DNA of 64,000 bases from Mesorhizobium_K marinum. Lineage in GTDB: Bacteria; Pseudomonadota; Alphaproteobacteria; Rhizobiales; Rhizobiaceae. Shown here in pieces: positions 1 to 11,577 of the stretch (its first letter is position 1; each line of letters opens with the position of its first letter). The DNA is taken from NCBI RefSeq assembly GCF_040813715.1, contig NZ_JBFOCH010000008.1, one strand, 5' to 3'. Below the pieces are notes generated by a model. That model made no database searches and had not been told where the DNA came from. It worked only from the letters and a program-made list of their open reading frames with translations. The position numbers and the translations under genes were made by a program.

Positions 1-2790
1 ATGCGCACCTCGTCGCGGCCCTGGTCCATCTCGCGCTTGACCTCGGGGCCGGTGCTGTCGAGCATGGCGAGAAAGGCCTCGATCCCCGGCAGCCCGGCGC
101 GCTCCTCGGCCAGGCAAAAGCTCAGGAACTCGTCCAGGATGTCGCCGGCCTCGTGGCCGAGCCGGGCGATCATGCGGCTGCGGATGCCGTCGCGGCCGAG
201 GATCGCCGAATAGAACTCGAAGACCGGCTTGTAGGCGGCTTCCGTCGCCCAGCCGTCCAGCGTCTTCACGATGCCGGACAGCAAGAGTTCGGTCTGCGCC
301 CTGGCGCGCAGGGACTCGGCGAGCGACTGGTGCGGGGGCCGCTCGGCGGCGAGTTCGAACAGCATGTCCTCGGTCGCCGAGAAGATCGGGCTGCGCAGGA
401 CGGCCGCGAGCGACAGGTCGTCGTCGGGCTGCAGCAGGAAGCGGCCGAGCGCCGCCAGGTCCTGCACCGCGATATGCCNCGGTCGCTCGGCGGCAAGTTC
501 GAACAGCATGTCCTCGGTCGCCGAGAAGATCGGGCTGCGCAGGACGGCCGCGAGCGACAGGTCGTCGTCGGGCTGCAGCAGGAAGCGGCCGAGCGCCGCC
601 AGGTCCTGCACCGCGATATGCCCGGGCAGGCTCAACCGGTCGGCGCCCGCCACCGGCACGTTCTTGTTCTTCAGGCTGCGCGACAGCGCATGCACGAAGC
701 GGTCGCGCTTGCGCACCAGCACCATGACGTCGCCGGGACGCAGCCGGCGTCCCTTGCCCTCGATGACCTCGCCGCTGTCCAGCCAGTAGCGGATCGTCCT
801 GGCGACCTGTTCGGCCACCTGCACGGCCGGCGCCTGGGCATGATCGACCGGCAGCGTCCAGTCGTCGGGCTCGTCGACGGCGGTGGCGCCGACCGACGGC
901 CACAGCTCGACATAGCCGGGGTCGCTGTCGCGGATGGCGTCGTGCCGCACCGGTCCGGGATCGTGGGTGATGCCGCGCCGCGCGTCGTCGCTGGCGAAGA
1001 CGCGGTCGACCGCGTGCAGCACGTCGTTGGTCGAGCGGAAGGAATAGGTCAGGCGCACCTTTTCGAAGCTCGCCCTTGCCTCGCGGACGCGGCCGGCGAA
1101 GGCCGTGCCGCTGTCGGCGAAGGATTCCGGCGAGGCGCCCTGGAACGAATAGATCGACTGTTTTTCGTCGCCCACGGCAAACACCGTGCGGCCGACATTG
1201 TCGCGCGCGCTCATGCCGGCAAAAAACTCTTCCGCCAGGCGACGCACCACGGTCCACTGCTCCGGGCTGGTGTCCTGGGCCTCGTCGAGCAGGATGTGGT
1301 CGATGCCCTGGTCGAGCTTGTACTGCACCCAGGCGCCGGCATCTTCGCGCGCCAGCAGCCGCACCGTGCGCATGATCAGGTCGTTGAAGTCGAGGAAACC
1401 ACGGCCCGCCTTCAGCTGCTCGTAGCGGGCGNNNGATCAGCCAGTCGGCGATGGTGAGCGCGGCGCGCGTCGACTCCAGCATCTCGAACAGCGCCAGCCG
1501 GTTGCGCGTTTCGAGCACGGCGGTTGTCGCCGCCACGTAGCGGTCGGCAAGGTCGGGGATCGCGTTGTGCAGCGCCTTGGTGAAAGCCTTGACCGGGTCG
1601 TAGGGATCGCCGTCCGCCTTCAGCAGGCCGTCGGCCAAAAGTCTGAGCCGGCGCACCGGATCCGGCTCGCGAAACGCCAGCTCCATCGACGGCAGGATGT
1701 TCTTGAGGACGCTTTTCGCGTTCGTCACCAAGGCCGCGTCGTGCAGGTGGGCGAACACGTCGGCGGGAAACCCCGGCAGCGGCCATGCGCTGCCGGCGAT
1801 TTTCGCCGCCGTCTCGCCGGGCTCGAAGCCGAGCTCCTCGAACAGCGCCTCGTAGCGCCCGGTGTCGCCCCCGAGACGGTCGATGAAGTCGCGCAGCGCG
1901 TCACGCCGGCGCNGTCTGAGCCGGCGTACAGGATCCGGCTCGCGAAACGCCAGCTCCATCGACGGCAGGATGTTCTTGAGGACGCTTTTCGCGTTCGTCA
2001 CCAAGGCCGCGTCGTGCAGGTGGGCGAACACGTCGGCGGGAAACCCCGGCAGCGGCCATGCGCTGCCGGCGATTTTCGCCGCCGTCTCGCCGGGCTCGAA
2101 GCCGAGCTCCTCGAACAGCGCCTCGTAGCGCCCGGTGTCGCCCCCGAGACGGTCGATGAAGTCGCGCAGCGCGTCACGCCGGCGCACGATCTCCTGCAGC
2201 AGCAGGTCGAGGCCGAACTCGCCGGCGCGCTCCAAAACCGTGGCGAAGGCTTCCGCCAGCCCCTCGTCGTTGGCGACCGCGCCGGTCAGCATCTCGCGCC
2301 GCGCCTCGCCGAACAGCAGCGCCTCCATCTGCGGGTCGAGCATCTCGAAATGCGCGGTGATGTTGGCTTCCAGCGGAAACTGGTGCAGCACCGCCTCGCA
2401 GAAGGCGTGGATGGTCTGGATCTTCAGTCCGCCCGGCGTCTCCAGCGCCTCGGCGAACAGTTTGCGCGCCGCGTCGAGTTTTTTGCGGTCGGGTTCGCGA
2501 CCCTCCAGCTCGACGATTCTCGCGGCCAGCGCCTCGTCCGGCAGCGTGGTCCAGCCCGACAGCGTCGAGAAGACGCGGTTCGACATGTTGGCCGCCGCGG
2601 CGCGCGTATAGGTCAGGCAAAGTATCTTCGACGGGTCCGTGCCCTCCAGCAGCAGCCGGATGACACGCTGCGCCAGCACATGCGTCTTGCCGGATCCCGC
2701 ATTGGCCGACACCCAGACCGAGCTCGCCGGGTCCGAGGCGACCGCCTGCAGGCGCTTCGTCTCGTCGGGAATGTGCCTTTGCCGCGTCAT
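1..2790 (-). CDS. addA: AddA helicase-nuclease subunit (C-terminus outside window)
   Basis: Alphaproteobacterial RecBCD-type double-strand-break repair helicase AddA; with AddB it unwinds and resects DNA ends for RecA loading. The start is the ATG at 2788-2790, which overlaps the addB stop (ATGA). The N-terminus carries a UvrD-type Walker A, ANAGSGKTH, at about residues 29-37, followed by CLTYTRA. A DEAQDTSPEQW-type Walker B motif lies near 1260-1290. The nuclease C-terminus lies beyond position 1. Two gaps (479 and 1913) are flanked by redundant copies (337-478 with 481-622; 1641-1912 with 1914-2185). The NNN at 1432-1434 has no flanking repeat and breaks the frame, so it may hide a few bases. 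Family proteins are about 1,150-1,200 aa. Confidence 0.93.
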   Translation of the reverse strand, partial: MTRQRHIPDETKRLQAVASDPASSVWVSANAGSGKTHVLAQRVIRLLLEGTDPSKILCLTYTRAAAANMSNRVFSTLSGWTTLPDEALAARIVELEGREPDRKKLDAARKLFAEALETPGGLKIQTIHAFCEAVLHQFPLEANITAHFEMLDPQMEALLFGEARREMLTGAVANDEGLAEAFATVLERAGEFGLDLLLQEIVRRRDALRDFIDRLGGDTGRYEALFEELGFEPGETAAKIAGSAWPLPGFPADVFAHLHDAALVTNAKSVLKNILPSMELAFREPDPVRRLRXRRRDALRDFIDRLGGDTGRYEALFEELGFEPGETAAKIAGSAWPLPGFPADVFAHLHDAALVTNAKSVLKNILPSMELAFREPDPVRRLRLLADGLLKADGDPYDPVKAFTKALHNAIPDLADRYVAATTAVLETRNRLALFEMLESTRAALTIADWLIXRPLRAAEGGPWFPRLQRPDHAHGAAAGARRCRRLGAVQARPGHRPHPARRGPGHQPGAVDRGASPGGRVFCRHERARQCRPHGVCRGRRKTVDLFVPGRLAGILRRQRHGLRRPRPRGKGELRKGAPDLFLPLDQRRAARGRPRLRQRRRAARHHPRSRTGAARRHPRQRPRLCRAVAVGRRHRRRRARRLDAAGRSCPGAGRAGGRTGRQDDPLLAGQRRGHRGQGTPAASRRRHGAGAQARPLRACAVAQPEEQERAGGGRRPVEPARAYRGAGPGGARPLPAAARRRPVARGRPAQPDLLGDRGHAVRTCRRATXAYRGAGPGGARPLPAAARRRPVARGRPAQPDLLGDRGHAVRTRRRAAPAPVARRVPARQGADRTLAVRHREDAGRLGDGSRLQAGLRVLFGDPRPRRHPQPHDRPARPRGRRHPGRVPELLPGRGARRAAGDRGLSRHARQHRPRGQARDGPGPRRGAH

Positions 2791-5700
2791 TCGCCTGCGC
2801 CCTCGGCGTCCGGGCCGTCGCCGCCCGACGACCATTCGAGCACGCGCGCCAGATGATCGTACTCGCCGTCGAGCTCGCCCTCGCGAAACGGCACGGCGCG
2901 TGACAGGTAGCCGGTATTCGGGTCGTTGTAGTGTTCCAGCAGCTTCTCCAGCCGCGTCCAGGCTTCTTCCGACAATTCGTCGGCGGTCTTGACGCTCTGG
3001 CTGTGCTTCAGGATCGATTCCTCGATCACCAGCCCGTTCGCCTTGAGGCGAACATAGGCGAGTTCGCTCGGTTGCCGCTTGCCGACGTCACCGAAAGCGC
3101 CACGCTTGAGGAGCGCGCCTTCCAGCGCGAGCTGCGGGGCGAGAAGCGTGTGCGCCTGGCCCTTGCTTGGCGAGGAGCCGGTCTTGAAGTCCAGGATGTC
3201 GGCGCCGGCGCCCTTGTGCAGGTCGATGCGGTCGGCGACGCCGCGCAGCGTCACGCCGGTCCTGCCCACCTTGGTTTCGTCGGCGCGCAACTCCGACGCG
3301 CGCCGCGTGACGGCACGCGGCGCATCCCAGCCGATGACGCCGCCGGCAAGCGCCCGGAAGCGCGGCCACCACACCGCCTCGACATCGGGCGGCAGGGCAG
3401 CGGCGCTGAAGCAGGCGCGGCCCGTCTCCAGCAGGACGCCGAGCGCCGCCGGATCGGCCGGATCGACGCCGCTGCTGGAAAAGGCATGCAGGATTTCGTG
3501 GAACAGCGTGCCGCGCTCGGCCGCCTCGGGATCGCGCAGCAGCGGATCCAGCGCGGCGAGCTTCAGCACCTCGCGCGCATAGATGGCGTAGGGATCGCGG
3601 CGCAGCGTCTCGATCTGGGTTACCGAAAACCGCTTCGGACGCAGTTTCAGCGGCGGCTTCGGCCCGGGTCGCCGGGCGAAGTCGGCGCGCGGGCCGGCAT
3701 CGACCGCCGCCGCCCAGGAAAGCAGTTCCGCCCCCCGCGCACGCATGCTGGCGGTCGCGTCCTTGCCGGCGAAGGTGGCGAGGCGCTGCAGCCAGCGCGA
3801 GGCGACGGCCGGCGCCTCGCCGGCGCGCGCGGAGCGCGTCAGCACGACCCGGCCGGTGCCNGGGTTACCGAAAACCGCTTCGGCCGCAGCTTCAGCGGCG
3901 GCTTCGGCTCGGGTCGCCGGGCGAAGTCGGCGCGCGGGCCGGCATCGACCGCCGCCGCCCAGGAAAGCAGTTCCGCCCCCCGCGCACGCATGCCGGCGGT
4001 CGCGTCCTTGCCGGCGAAGGTGGCGAGGCGCTGCAGCCAGCGCGAGGCGACGGCCGGCGCCTCGCCGGCGCGCGCGGAGCGCGTCAGCACGACCCGGCCG
4101 GTGCCTAGCGCCATGGCGAAATCATGCGCGGCCTGGCCGATGCGCCGCTCCGGCGGCTCCAACTCCAGCCCCGACTTCATCATGCGAGACATGAAGCGGT
4201 CCGCCTCGGCGCGGCGCGGCCAGCTTCCTTCGTTCAGCCCGCCGATCACCAGCGTGTCGACGCTCATCAGGCGCGCCTCCAGCGCACCCCAGATCGACAG
4301 CCGCCGTTCGGCGCCGGCCGAAGGTTTTACCGTCTCCGCGCCGATCAGCGCATCCATGACGCGCGGCCATTCCGCCGGCGCGAAGTCGAACCCGGCCGAG
4401 GTCGCGACCAGGGCACGCAGGGATTCGGCAAGTTTTTCGCCGGCGTCGCCGCCGTACAGCGTCGTCAGGCCGCCATTTTCGTCGCGGCCAAGCGCTTCCA
4501 GCGCAACCACCGTTGCCCGCACGATCTCGGCCAGCGTGACGTCGCGCCTTTCCCGAAAGGCGGTCAGCTCACGCAGCGCGGCGGCCAGTTTCGCGAGCAG
4601 CTTTTGCGCCATCTCGCTGCGGTAGCGGCCTATGCGCCTTGCCCAGAACGGTTTTCGGCCTTCGCCCTGCAGCGCCGCCAGNAACGTCGCGCCTTTTCCG
4701 AAAGGCGGCCAGCTCACGCAGCGCGGCGGCCAGTTTCGCGAGCAGCTTTTGCGCCATCTCGCTGCGGTAGCGGCCTATGCGCCTTGCCCAGAACGGTTTT
4801 CGGCCTTCGCCCTGCAGCGCCGCCAGCCGCTGCTCGAACAAGGCGTCCAGGCTGGCAACGTCGGGCCGCCCGGTGCCGCCGCGCAACGCCACGAGTTCGA
4901 CCGTCTCGGCGGCGTGGCGCACGGTGGCGCGCGGCAGGCCGAGCGACAGCAGCGGATGCTTCAAGAGCGAGACGACCGGCACCGGATCGCCGGGGCGGAA
5001 CACCGCCTCCAGCATCAGGCGCAGCAGTGCCGCCGAAGGTGTGTTCATCAGGGGCCTGCCGCCCGAATCGTCCGCCTGAACGCCGAAGCGCAGCAGTTCG
5101 GCGGAGACGCGACGGGCCAGCTCGCGGTCGCCGGTGACCAGCGCCGCTGTGCCGCCCGCATCGACGGCCTGCTTCAGCGCGATCGCCACCGCAAGCGCCT
5201 CGTCGCGCTCGCGCGGCGCCTCGACCAGCTGGATTCCGGCAAGCGCCGCCTCGACATCAGGCGCGTCGAACTTTTCGCGCATCGCGACCCAGCCGTCGGT
5301 CGTCTCGGCGGGGCGCAGCGCTTCCGACACCAGCCGCTCGCGCAGGCGCAGCGCAGGAGCCTGTTCGCCGACCTCCTCGACATCGCCGCGCGTGACGCCG
5401 ATCCGGCCGAGCAGCTTGGCCAGGCCATATTGCGGGTGCCCGAGCACCGCGGGCTTGCGGTCGGGCCGCATCAGAACCGACCAGGATTCTTCGTCCATCG
5501 CCCTGTCGAGCCCGGGCAGCACGACCGCGCCGTTGGGCAGTCGTGCGATGGCGGCCAGCAATTCGGCGGTGGCCGGGATGGACCCGGTCGAGCCCGCCGC
5601 GACGACGGGTCCGGCCGGCGGATTTGCCTTAAGGCGCGCGGCCTCGAGCCGGATCAGCGCGTTGCGGTGCGCCGCCGGGTTCGACCCGCCCTTTTCGGCC

Positions 5701-6296
5701 AGGAAGTCCGGCCAGGCCCGCGTGACGATGGCCAGGAAGTCGAGCGTCACCTGCCACCATCCCGCCAGGCTGTCCGGGGCGAGCCCGCCGAGCCTGGTCC
5801 AGTCGGACCCCTCGGTCTCGATCTCGTCCATCAGCGCCGACAGATCGCGCGCCAGCCAGATGGCGTCGGCGGCCGAGGCCGGCACGGTGACCTCTTCCTC
5901 GAAGCGCGCGGCAACCTCGGCCGGCAGGCGGCTCTTCCACAGCCGCACCAGCGGGGCGAGGTGCAGCAGGCGATCGACCGCGGCGATCGGCGGCGCGAGG
6001 TCGAGGGAGCCGCCCGCCGTCTCGCCAAAGGCAGCCTCGTCCTCGTCGAACTCGCCGAGCGGCCGCACGGTCGGCAGGATCGCCGAACCGGCGCCGGCCT
6101 TCTCCACGAAGATCGAGCGCAGGGCACGCGCGGCGCGCCGCGTCGGCACGTAGATCGTGGCGCCGGCAAGTTTCAGCGGATCGCGGTCATGGCGAAAGCC
6201 CGGAACGATGTCGCCAGCGGCAAGCGCTTCCACCAGCGTCGGGAGGAATGCCGCGCCGGGCGCGATGGTGAAGACGCGCGGGGCGCCCCCGCTCAT
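2787..6296 (-). CDS. addB: AddB double-strand break repair protein
   Basis: Partner of AddA in the alphaproteobacterial AddAB helicase-nuclease. It starts with MSGGAPRVFTIAPG and has a C-terminal RecB-like PD-(D/E)XK nuclease domain, seen as ERGTLFHEILHAF and the catalytic LDFKTG. Gaps at 3861 and 4682 sit between redundant copies (3617-3860 with 3862-4105; 4538-4681 with 4683-4826). Removing offsets of 245 and 145 bp leaves 3,120 bp, or 1,039 aa plus stop, in one frame and of normal family length. The frame breaks are therefore assembly artefacts. The stop overlaps the addA start; the MurU-like gene ends 10 bp upstream, so all are probably one operon. Confidence 0.93.
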
Positions 6297-6306
6297 GACG
6301 CCGGCT

Positions 6307-7053
6307 TCATGGTGCGCCGACCGCCAGGGCGCGCTCGACAGCCGCCTCGGCAAGCGCGATGGCGTCGGGCGTCCCCACCGTGATCCAGCTGCCGCCCATC
6401 CGGACGCCGAACAGCCTGCCGGCGGCGATCGCCTCGTCGAAATAGCGGTTGAGCGAAAGCGGGCCGGCAGGCGCGTCGGCAAAGATCGCAGGGTTGACGA
6501 TCGCCGCGCCCGCATAGATCAGGCCGGCCGGGTCGCCCTTTGCGCGGCGCAGCGTGCCGGCGGCGTCCATCCGGAAATCGGTGCTTCCGCTGTGCCCCGT
6601 CGCCTGGTCGAGACCCGCAAGCATCAGCAGGATGTCCATGCGCGCGGCATCCCAGGCAAGGGCAAGTCGCGCGAGGTTCGGCGCGTCGCCAGGCGAACCC
6701 TCGGCGTCGATCCAGAACGTATCCGCATTGACGATATAGAAGGGCTCGGTGCCGAGAGCGGGCAGCGCCCTGACGATGCCGCCCGCCGAATCGAGCAGGC
6801 CGCCGCTCTCGTCCGATATCACCACCCGGGGGGCGGTGCGCGTGGCGACATGGGAGACGATCTGGCCGGGCAGATAGTGGACGTTGACGACCGCCGTTTC
6901 GACGCCGGCGTCCGCCAAGCTGTCGAGGCCCCAGTCGAGCAGCGCGCGCCCGGCGACCCTGACCAGCGGCTTCGGGATGGTGTCGGTGATCGGCCGCATG
7001 CGCTTGCCCAGGCCCGCCGCCAGAACCATGGCTCTCTTCGGACCGTTGGTCAT
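6307..7053 (-). CDS. MurU-like sugar-1-phosphate nucleotidyltransferase
   Basis: A 248-aa NTP_transferase-fold protein. The N-terminal signature LAAGLGKRMRPITDTIPKPL (about residues 10-29) is the nucleotide-binding loop, and VNADTFW supplies the metal-binding Asp. The family includes MurU, N-acetylmuramate-1-phosphate uridylyltransferase of the peptidoglycan recycling route that bypasses de novo UDP-MurNAc synthesis. Its start overlaps the stop of the TsaE-kinase fusion (ATGA). AmgK, the kinase making MurNAc-1-phosphate, belongs to the same aminoglycoside-phosphotransferase fold as the neighbour's C-terminus, which favours a MurU role over a generic mannose-1-phosphate guanylyltransferase. 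Substrate assignment is inference. Confidence 0.85.
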   Translation of the reverse strand: MTNGPKRAMVLAAGLGKRMRPITDTIPKPLVRVAGRALLDWGLDSLADAGVETAVVNVHYLPGQIVSHVATRTAPRVVISDESGGLLDSAGGIVRALPALGTEPFYIVNADTFWIDAEGSPGDAPNLARLALAWDAARMDILLMLAGLDQATGHSGSTDFRMDAAGTLRRAKGDPAGLIYAGAAIVNPAIFADAPAGPLSLNRYFDEAIAAGRLFGVRMGGSWITVGTPDAIALAEAAVERALAVGAP

Positions 7054-8724
7054 GCGACGTCCCCGATCAGCCCGTTGCGGCGGTAGAATCCCGCGAGTTC
7101 CGCCAGTGCCGGATGCGCCAGCGCCCTTTCGAGGTAGTTCGCGATGCGCGGCAGGTGCTGCAGATAGGCAGGCTTGCCGTCGCGTTCGTTCAGCCGCACG
7201 AATATTCCCAGGACTTTCGAGTTCCGCTGCGCCGCCATAATGGCATAGGCCTCAGCGAATGCGGCTTCGTCAAATGCGCCGAGGCGTTTTCGCGCCGCCA
7301 CATAGGCGTCGACCGTCGCCTTTTCGATCGATGGCGGAACCGTGACACGTGCGTCCAATGCAAGCGAGGCGACATCGTATGCCGACGGGCCAATGAGGGC
7401 GTCCTGGAAGTCGAGGATGCCTAGCCGGTCGTGCCCGGCACGATCGCCCCGCCAGACGATGTTGGGCGAATGGAAATCGCGCAGCACGAGGCCCATTTCG
7501 GCATGTTCGAGACGATCGAAAACGGCGCTCCAGGCCGAGGCGAACCCCGCACGCATGGCATCGCCGGCCGGCCGTCCCGTGGCGTAGCGCACATACCAGT
7601 CGACCAGCAGCTCGACTTCGATCGCCATCGCGTCGCGATCGAAGTCCGGCAGCTGATGGACCACCCCCGGCGCCGCCTCCAGCCGCGATGACCAATGCCG
7701 GCTATGAATATCGGCCAGGAGTTCGGCGGCCGCCGTGTAGCGTTCGGCCACAGGCCGCCCCTCGGGGTCGAGGAAGCTTCCCGCTCCAAGATGGCTGAGC
7801 AACAGGAAGCCATTGTCGAGATCCTGCCCGAGGATTTCCGGAACCGAGACGCCCGCATTGGCCAGGGCGCGGTCGATCGCGACAAAGGCTGCCACCGTCT
7901 GCGCCGTATGGGCGATATCGGCATAGGGCCTGCCGTCGCGGACCGGCGGGCCGAGCACGAGGCGCGGCGCGTTCATCAGGACGCGCGGTTGCTCGCCGGG
8001 CAATGTCACCGTCTCATACGATCGTGCCGACGCATCGCCGGTGAAGTAGCGGCGCGCGGCCTCGCCCCAGCCAGGCCCGGCCAGGAATTCGCGAATGGCG
8101 AACGAGCGGGCGATGCGCTCGAAAGCGGGCCCGGCCCCCGCGATTCGCGCCAGGCGACCCTCGCCGTCATGCGTCAGTTCCAGCTTGACCGCATCCGGGG
8201 GCAGTCGGTCNCTCGCCCCAGCCAGACCCGGCCAGGAATTCGCGAATGGCGAACGAGCGGGCGATGCGCTCGAAAGCAGGCCCGGCCCCCGCGATTCGCG
8301 CCAGGCGACCCTCGCCGTCATGCGTCAGTTCCAGCTTGACCGCATCCGGGGGCAGTCGGTCGCCCGCGCGGTCCGGCCATTCGATCAGCGCCGCCCCGGC
8401 CGACAGCATCTCGTCGAGGCCGAGTTCATCCAGTTCGGAGGGCGCGGCCAGCCTGTAGAGGTCGAAATGGTGGAGGGGCACCCGGGTTTCGTAGGACTGG
8501 ACCAGCGTGAATGTGGGGCTGGGAACGTCGAGCGCGGGTTCGCCGGCCATCGCCCGGATGACGCCGCGCGCCAGCGTCGTCTTGCCGGCGCCGAGATCGC
8601 CGGCGAGCGCCAGCGTGTCGCCCGGACGCAGAGCCATGGCGATATCCTCGCCCAGCCTCGCCGTCGCTTCTTCGTCGGGCAGGAGGCGCTCGAGCACCCT
8701 GGTCTCGCCGGCCGATGGGCTCAT
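7050..8724 (-). CDS. tsaE: TsaE-phosphotransferase (AmgK-like) fusion protein
   Basis: Bifunctional protein. Residues 1 to about 150 are TsaE, the ATPase of the tRNA t6A37 threonylcarbamoylation complex, with Walker A GDLGAGKTT (about 42-50) and the PSPTFTLV and HFDLYR motifs. The rest is an APH/choline-kinase-fold phosphotransferase with HRD-like LRDFHSPNIVW and DFQDAL metal-binding motifs, resembling the MurNAc/GlcNAc kinase AmgK. A gap at 8211 separates redundant copies 8061-8210 and 8212-8361. Removing 151 bp gives 1,524 bp, 507 aa, in frame. The start overlaps the divL stop, and the stop overlaps the MurU-like start. The fusion couples tRNA modification and wall-recycling enzymes in one polypeptide. 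Confidence 0.9.
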
Positions 8725-11443
8725 TCAGCGGCGTCGCGCATGCCGGCGGGGGTCGTGGGGAACAGGCATGTCACCGTGGTGCCCGCGCTCGGCGCTGTGT
8801 CGATGCTGACCGTGCCGCCGTGCAGTTCCACGAAACTCTTGACGATGGAGAGGCCAAGGCCCGCACCGCGGCGTCGGCCGCCATTGGCGCGGGGCTCGAA
8901 ACGGCGGAACACGGTATCGAGGATTTCCGCCGGCATGCCCGGGCCGTCGTCGTGCACGCTGAACTCCACGCCGATCTCGAGCTGCCGGCAGGCCAGCCGG
9001 ATGGTGCTGCCGTCCGGCGCGTAGTTCACCGCGTTGCTCAGCAGGTTGTACAGAATCTGGCGGATGCGGATCTCGTCGCCGAGCATGGAACGTGGCGCGA
9101 AGGCGGTTTCGACCTTCAGGCCGATCTCGTGCTCCTGCAGGCGGTCGGCGACCAGGTCGGCCGCGGCCCGGATCGTCCTGGCGACGTCCAGCTCGGAGAT
9201 GTCGAGCTCCATGATGCCGGCGTCGACCGTGGCGAGGTCGAGGATGTCGTTGACGATGGTGAGCAGCACCGAGGACGACGCCCCGATATGTTCGAGATAC
9301 TCGCGCTGCCGCGGCTGCAGCGGGCCGGTCGATGGCAGCGATAGCAGCTCGGTAAAGCCGATGATGTTGGTCAGCGGGGATCGCAGCTCGTAGGAGACGT
9401 GCTGCACGAACTCGTTCTTGAGCTGGTCGGACTTCTCCAGAGCCTCGTTCTTCTCCTTCAGCGCCCGCTCGACGTTCACGCCGTCGGTCACGTCGACGAA
9501 GGTGATCATCACCTGGCCGTTGGGGAGATGGCTGACGCCGTAGCGCAACACGCGGCCGTCAGAGAGTTCGGTCTGTCCGCGCCGGTCGCGCCGTTCCTCG
9601 TCGAAGCCGGTCACGGAGGCTACGAAGCCCGCCCAGGGGCTGTCGGTCGCCAGCGGCTCGCAGCGAGCCCTGATCTCGGAGATGTGCGTCTTCTGGGCGA
9701 CCACGTCGCTGGACAGCCCCCACAGGCTGTTGAAGNGGAGAGCTCGGTCTGGCCGCGCCGGTCGCGCCGTTCCTCGTCGAAGCCGGTCACGGAGGCTACG
9801 AAGCCCGCCCAGGGGCTGTCGGTCGCCAGCGGCTCGCAGCGAGCCCTGATCTCGGAGATGTGCGTCTTCTGGGCGACCACGTCGCTGGACAGCCCCCACA
9901 GGCTGTTGAAGGCGGGGTTGGACAGCCTGATGCGCCCGTCGGGCCCGAACACGGCGACGCCCTCGGCAAGGTTGTCGAGGGTCTCCCCCTGCACGCGCAG
10001 CGCAGTCGTGTAGCGGCTCTCGAGGTCGATCTTCTCGGTCAGGTTCTCGAATATCCAGGTCACGCCGCCCTTTGGCTGCGGGTTGGCGACGACGCGGATG
10101 GTGCGGCCGTCGGGCAGGTGCCAGAGGTCCTCGCGCGGTTCGACCGAACGGTAGGCGGACAGCAGGTTTTCCTTCCAGCGCCGCCACTCCGGCTGCTCGG
10201 CCAGCTTGCCCTCGCTGCGCAGACGATCGATCAGCAGCGCATTGTCCGGCTCGCTTTCCAGAAACGCGCCATCGAGCTCCCACAGCTTCTGGAAAGCCTG
10301 GTTGAAGAAGCGCAGCTTCTCGTGCTCGTCGAAAATCGCCACGGCCGTCGTCAGATGGTCGAGCGTGTCGGCGTGGCTGCGCACGGTGCGTTCGTGCTCC
10401 GCGCGCACCGCCGCGATCTCGCTGTTGTCGACAGCGATGCCGGCCGCGCCGTCGGCGCCGGCAAAATCGGTCACCGAAAGGACACGCCGGTCGCCGGCAA
10501 TCACCGTCGAGAGCTGCTGAGCGAAGACGGCGCTGGTGCGGTGCTGCCTGTCGATCGCCTCGCGCGCCTGTGTGCCGAGAAGCTCCCGCCCGTCGCGCAC
10601 CGCCGCATCGCCGTCGGCGGCGTCGACCGCAGCCGCGTAGGCGCGATTGACCCAGGCCAGCTGGCCGTCCTTCGACCTGATCCAGAACGGCATTTCGAGT
10701 GCATCGAACAGGCCGGTCATGGTTTCGTGCGCGGCCGCAAGGCGCTGGTTGTCGAGTTTCAGGCGCGCCTGCAGGCGCTGGCTTTCGGACAGCGACAGGA
10801 AACGGACGATCGTGTGGGCGGGCGTCTTGCGCCCCTGGACCTCCAGGGGTGCCCCGTTCTGCGCCTCGATCACCATGTCGAACGGCGCGCCCCTTTCCCT
10901 GAGCGCGGCAACCGCGTTCTCGAGGGCCGCGGCCGAGCGCGGCAGCAGCCAGCGCCCGAAGGCCATGAAGGAGGAGCGCTCGTCGGGCGCGCCGCTTTCG
11001 GCGGGCAGCGTCCCGAGCAGCTCCGGCTTCCTGCGGTCGTCGTTCCAGACGACCAGCCGCTGGTCGCGGAGGTTCAGCAGCGCCTCCGAACGGCGGATCG
11101 CCGCGTTGAGGTCGGCGACCTTGGTGCGCAGTTCGACGTTTTCGGCGGCCGTGCGGGCGCGCTCGCGGATCATCACGATGGCCGACAGGAGAGCCGCGCC
11201 CATCACGCCAACGAGCATCGAGACCTGCATCACTTCGGCGGTGCCGAGGGAGAAGACGCCAGCGGAGATGCCGTCCTGGGCGTGCGCGGCGTCGCCGGCG
11301 AGGATGGCGCATCCCACGGATGCCAGGAAAAGACGCGCCCGGCCTGCGAGAAAGCCGCTACCCGCAGCTGGCGCAGCGGTGCCGGAATCGCCATTCCGGC
11401 CGGAATCGACCTTTCCCGCCTGACGCGGGACTTCACCCGGCAT
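8721..11443 (-). CDS. divL: DivL-type PAS histidine kinase with Tyr in the H-box
   Basis: Multi-PAS membrane histidine kinase, 848 aa after removing the 176-bp repeat around the gap at 9736 (9560-9735 with 9737-9911). There are two hydrophobic segments in the first ~110 residues, several PAS-like regions, then HisKA and HATPase_c. The H-box reads HVSYELRSPLTN: Tyr626 (codon 9390-9392) replaces the phospho-accepting His, the hallmark of DivL, the cell-cycle regulator of the DivK-CckA-CtrA pathway. The N-box (NLLSNAVNYAPDG), G1 (DDGPGMP) and G2 (GAGLGLSI) boxes are present. The ATG at 11443 was chosen because it follows AGAGGAAACAGGAC; longer in-frame starts look non-coding. Its stop overlaps the tsaE start. 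Confidence 0.88.
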
Positions 11444-11577
11444 GTCCTGTTTCCTCTCCGCCGCGTGACTGCAGGATCGCCCTGAAGAGAGCGAGGCCAC
11501 CCTTCCCCGGAACCGGTGGCGTCGCGAATCACCAACCATAACCCTTGCGCGAATCGGCGTGAAGAAGGCGGCGGCGC

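Noticed and set aside
1432..1434. NNN gap in addA considered as another overlap artefact
   Set aside because: No flanking repeat is visible; it is a true small unknown gap with a frame break.
153..2856. Long open frames on the plus strand opposite addA
   Set aside because: High-GC antisense shadows: no RBS, no recognisable domains, and the minus strand carries a canonical AddA.
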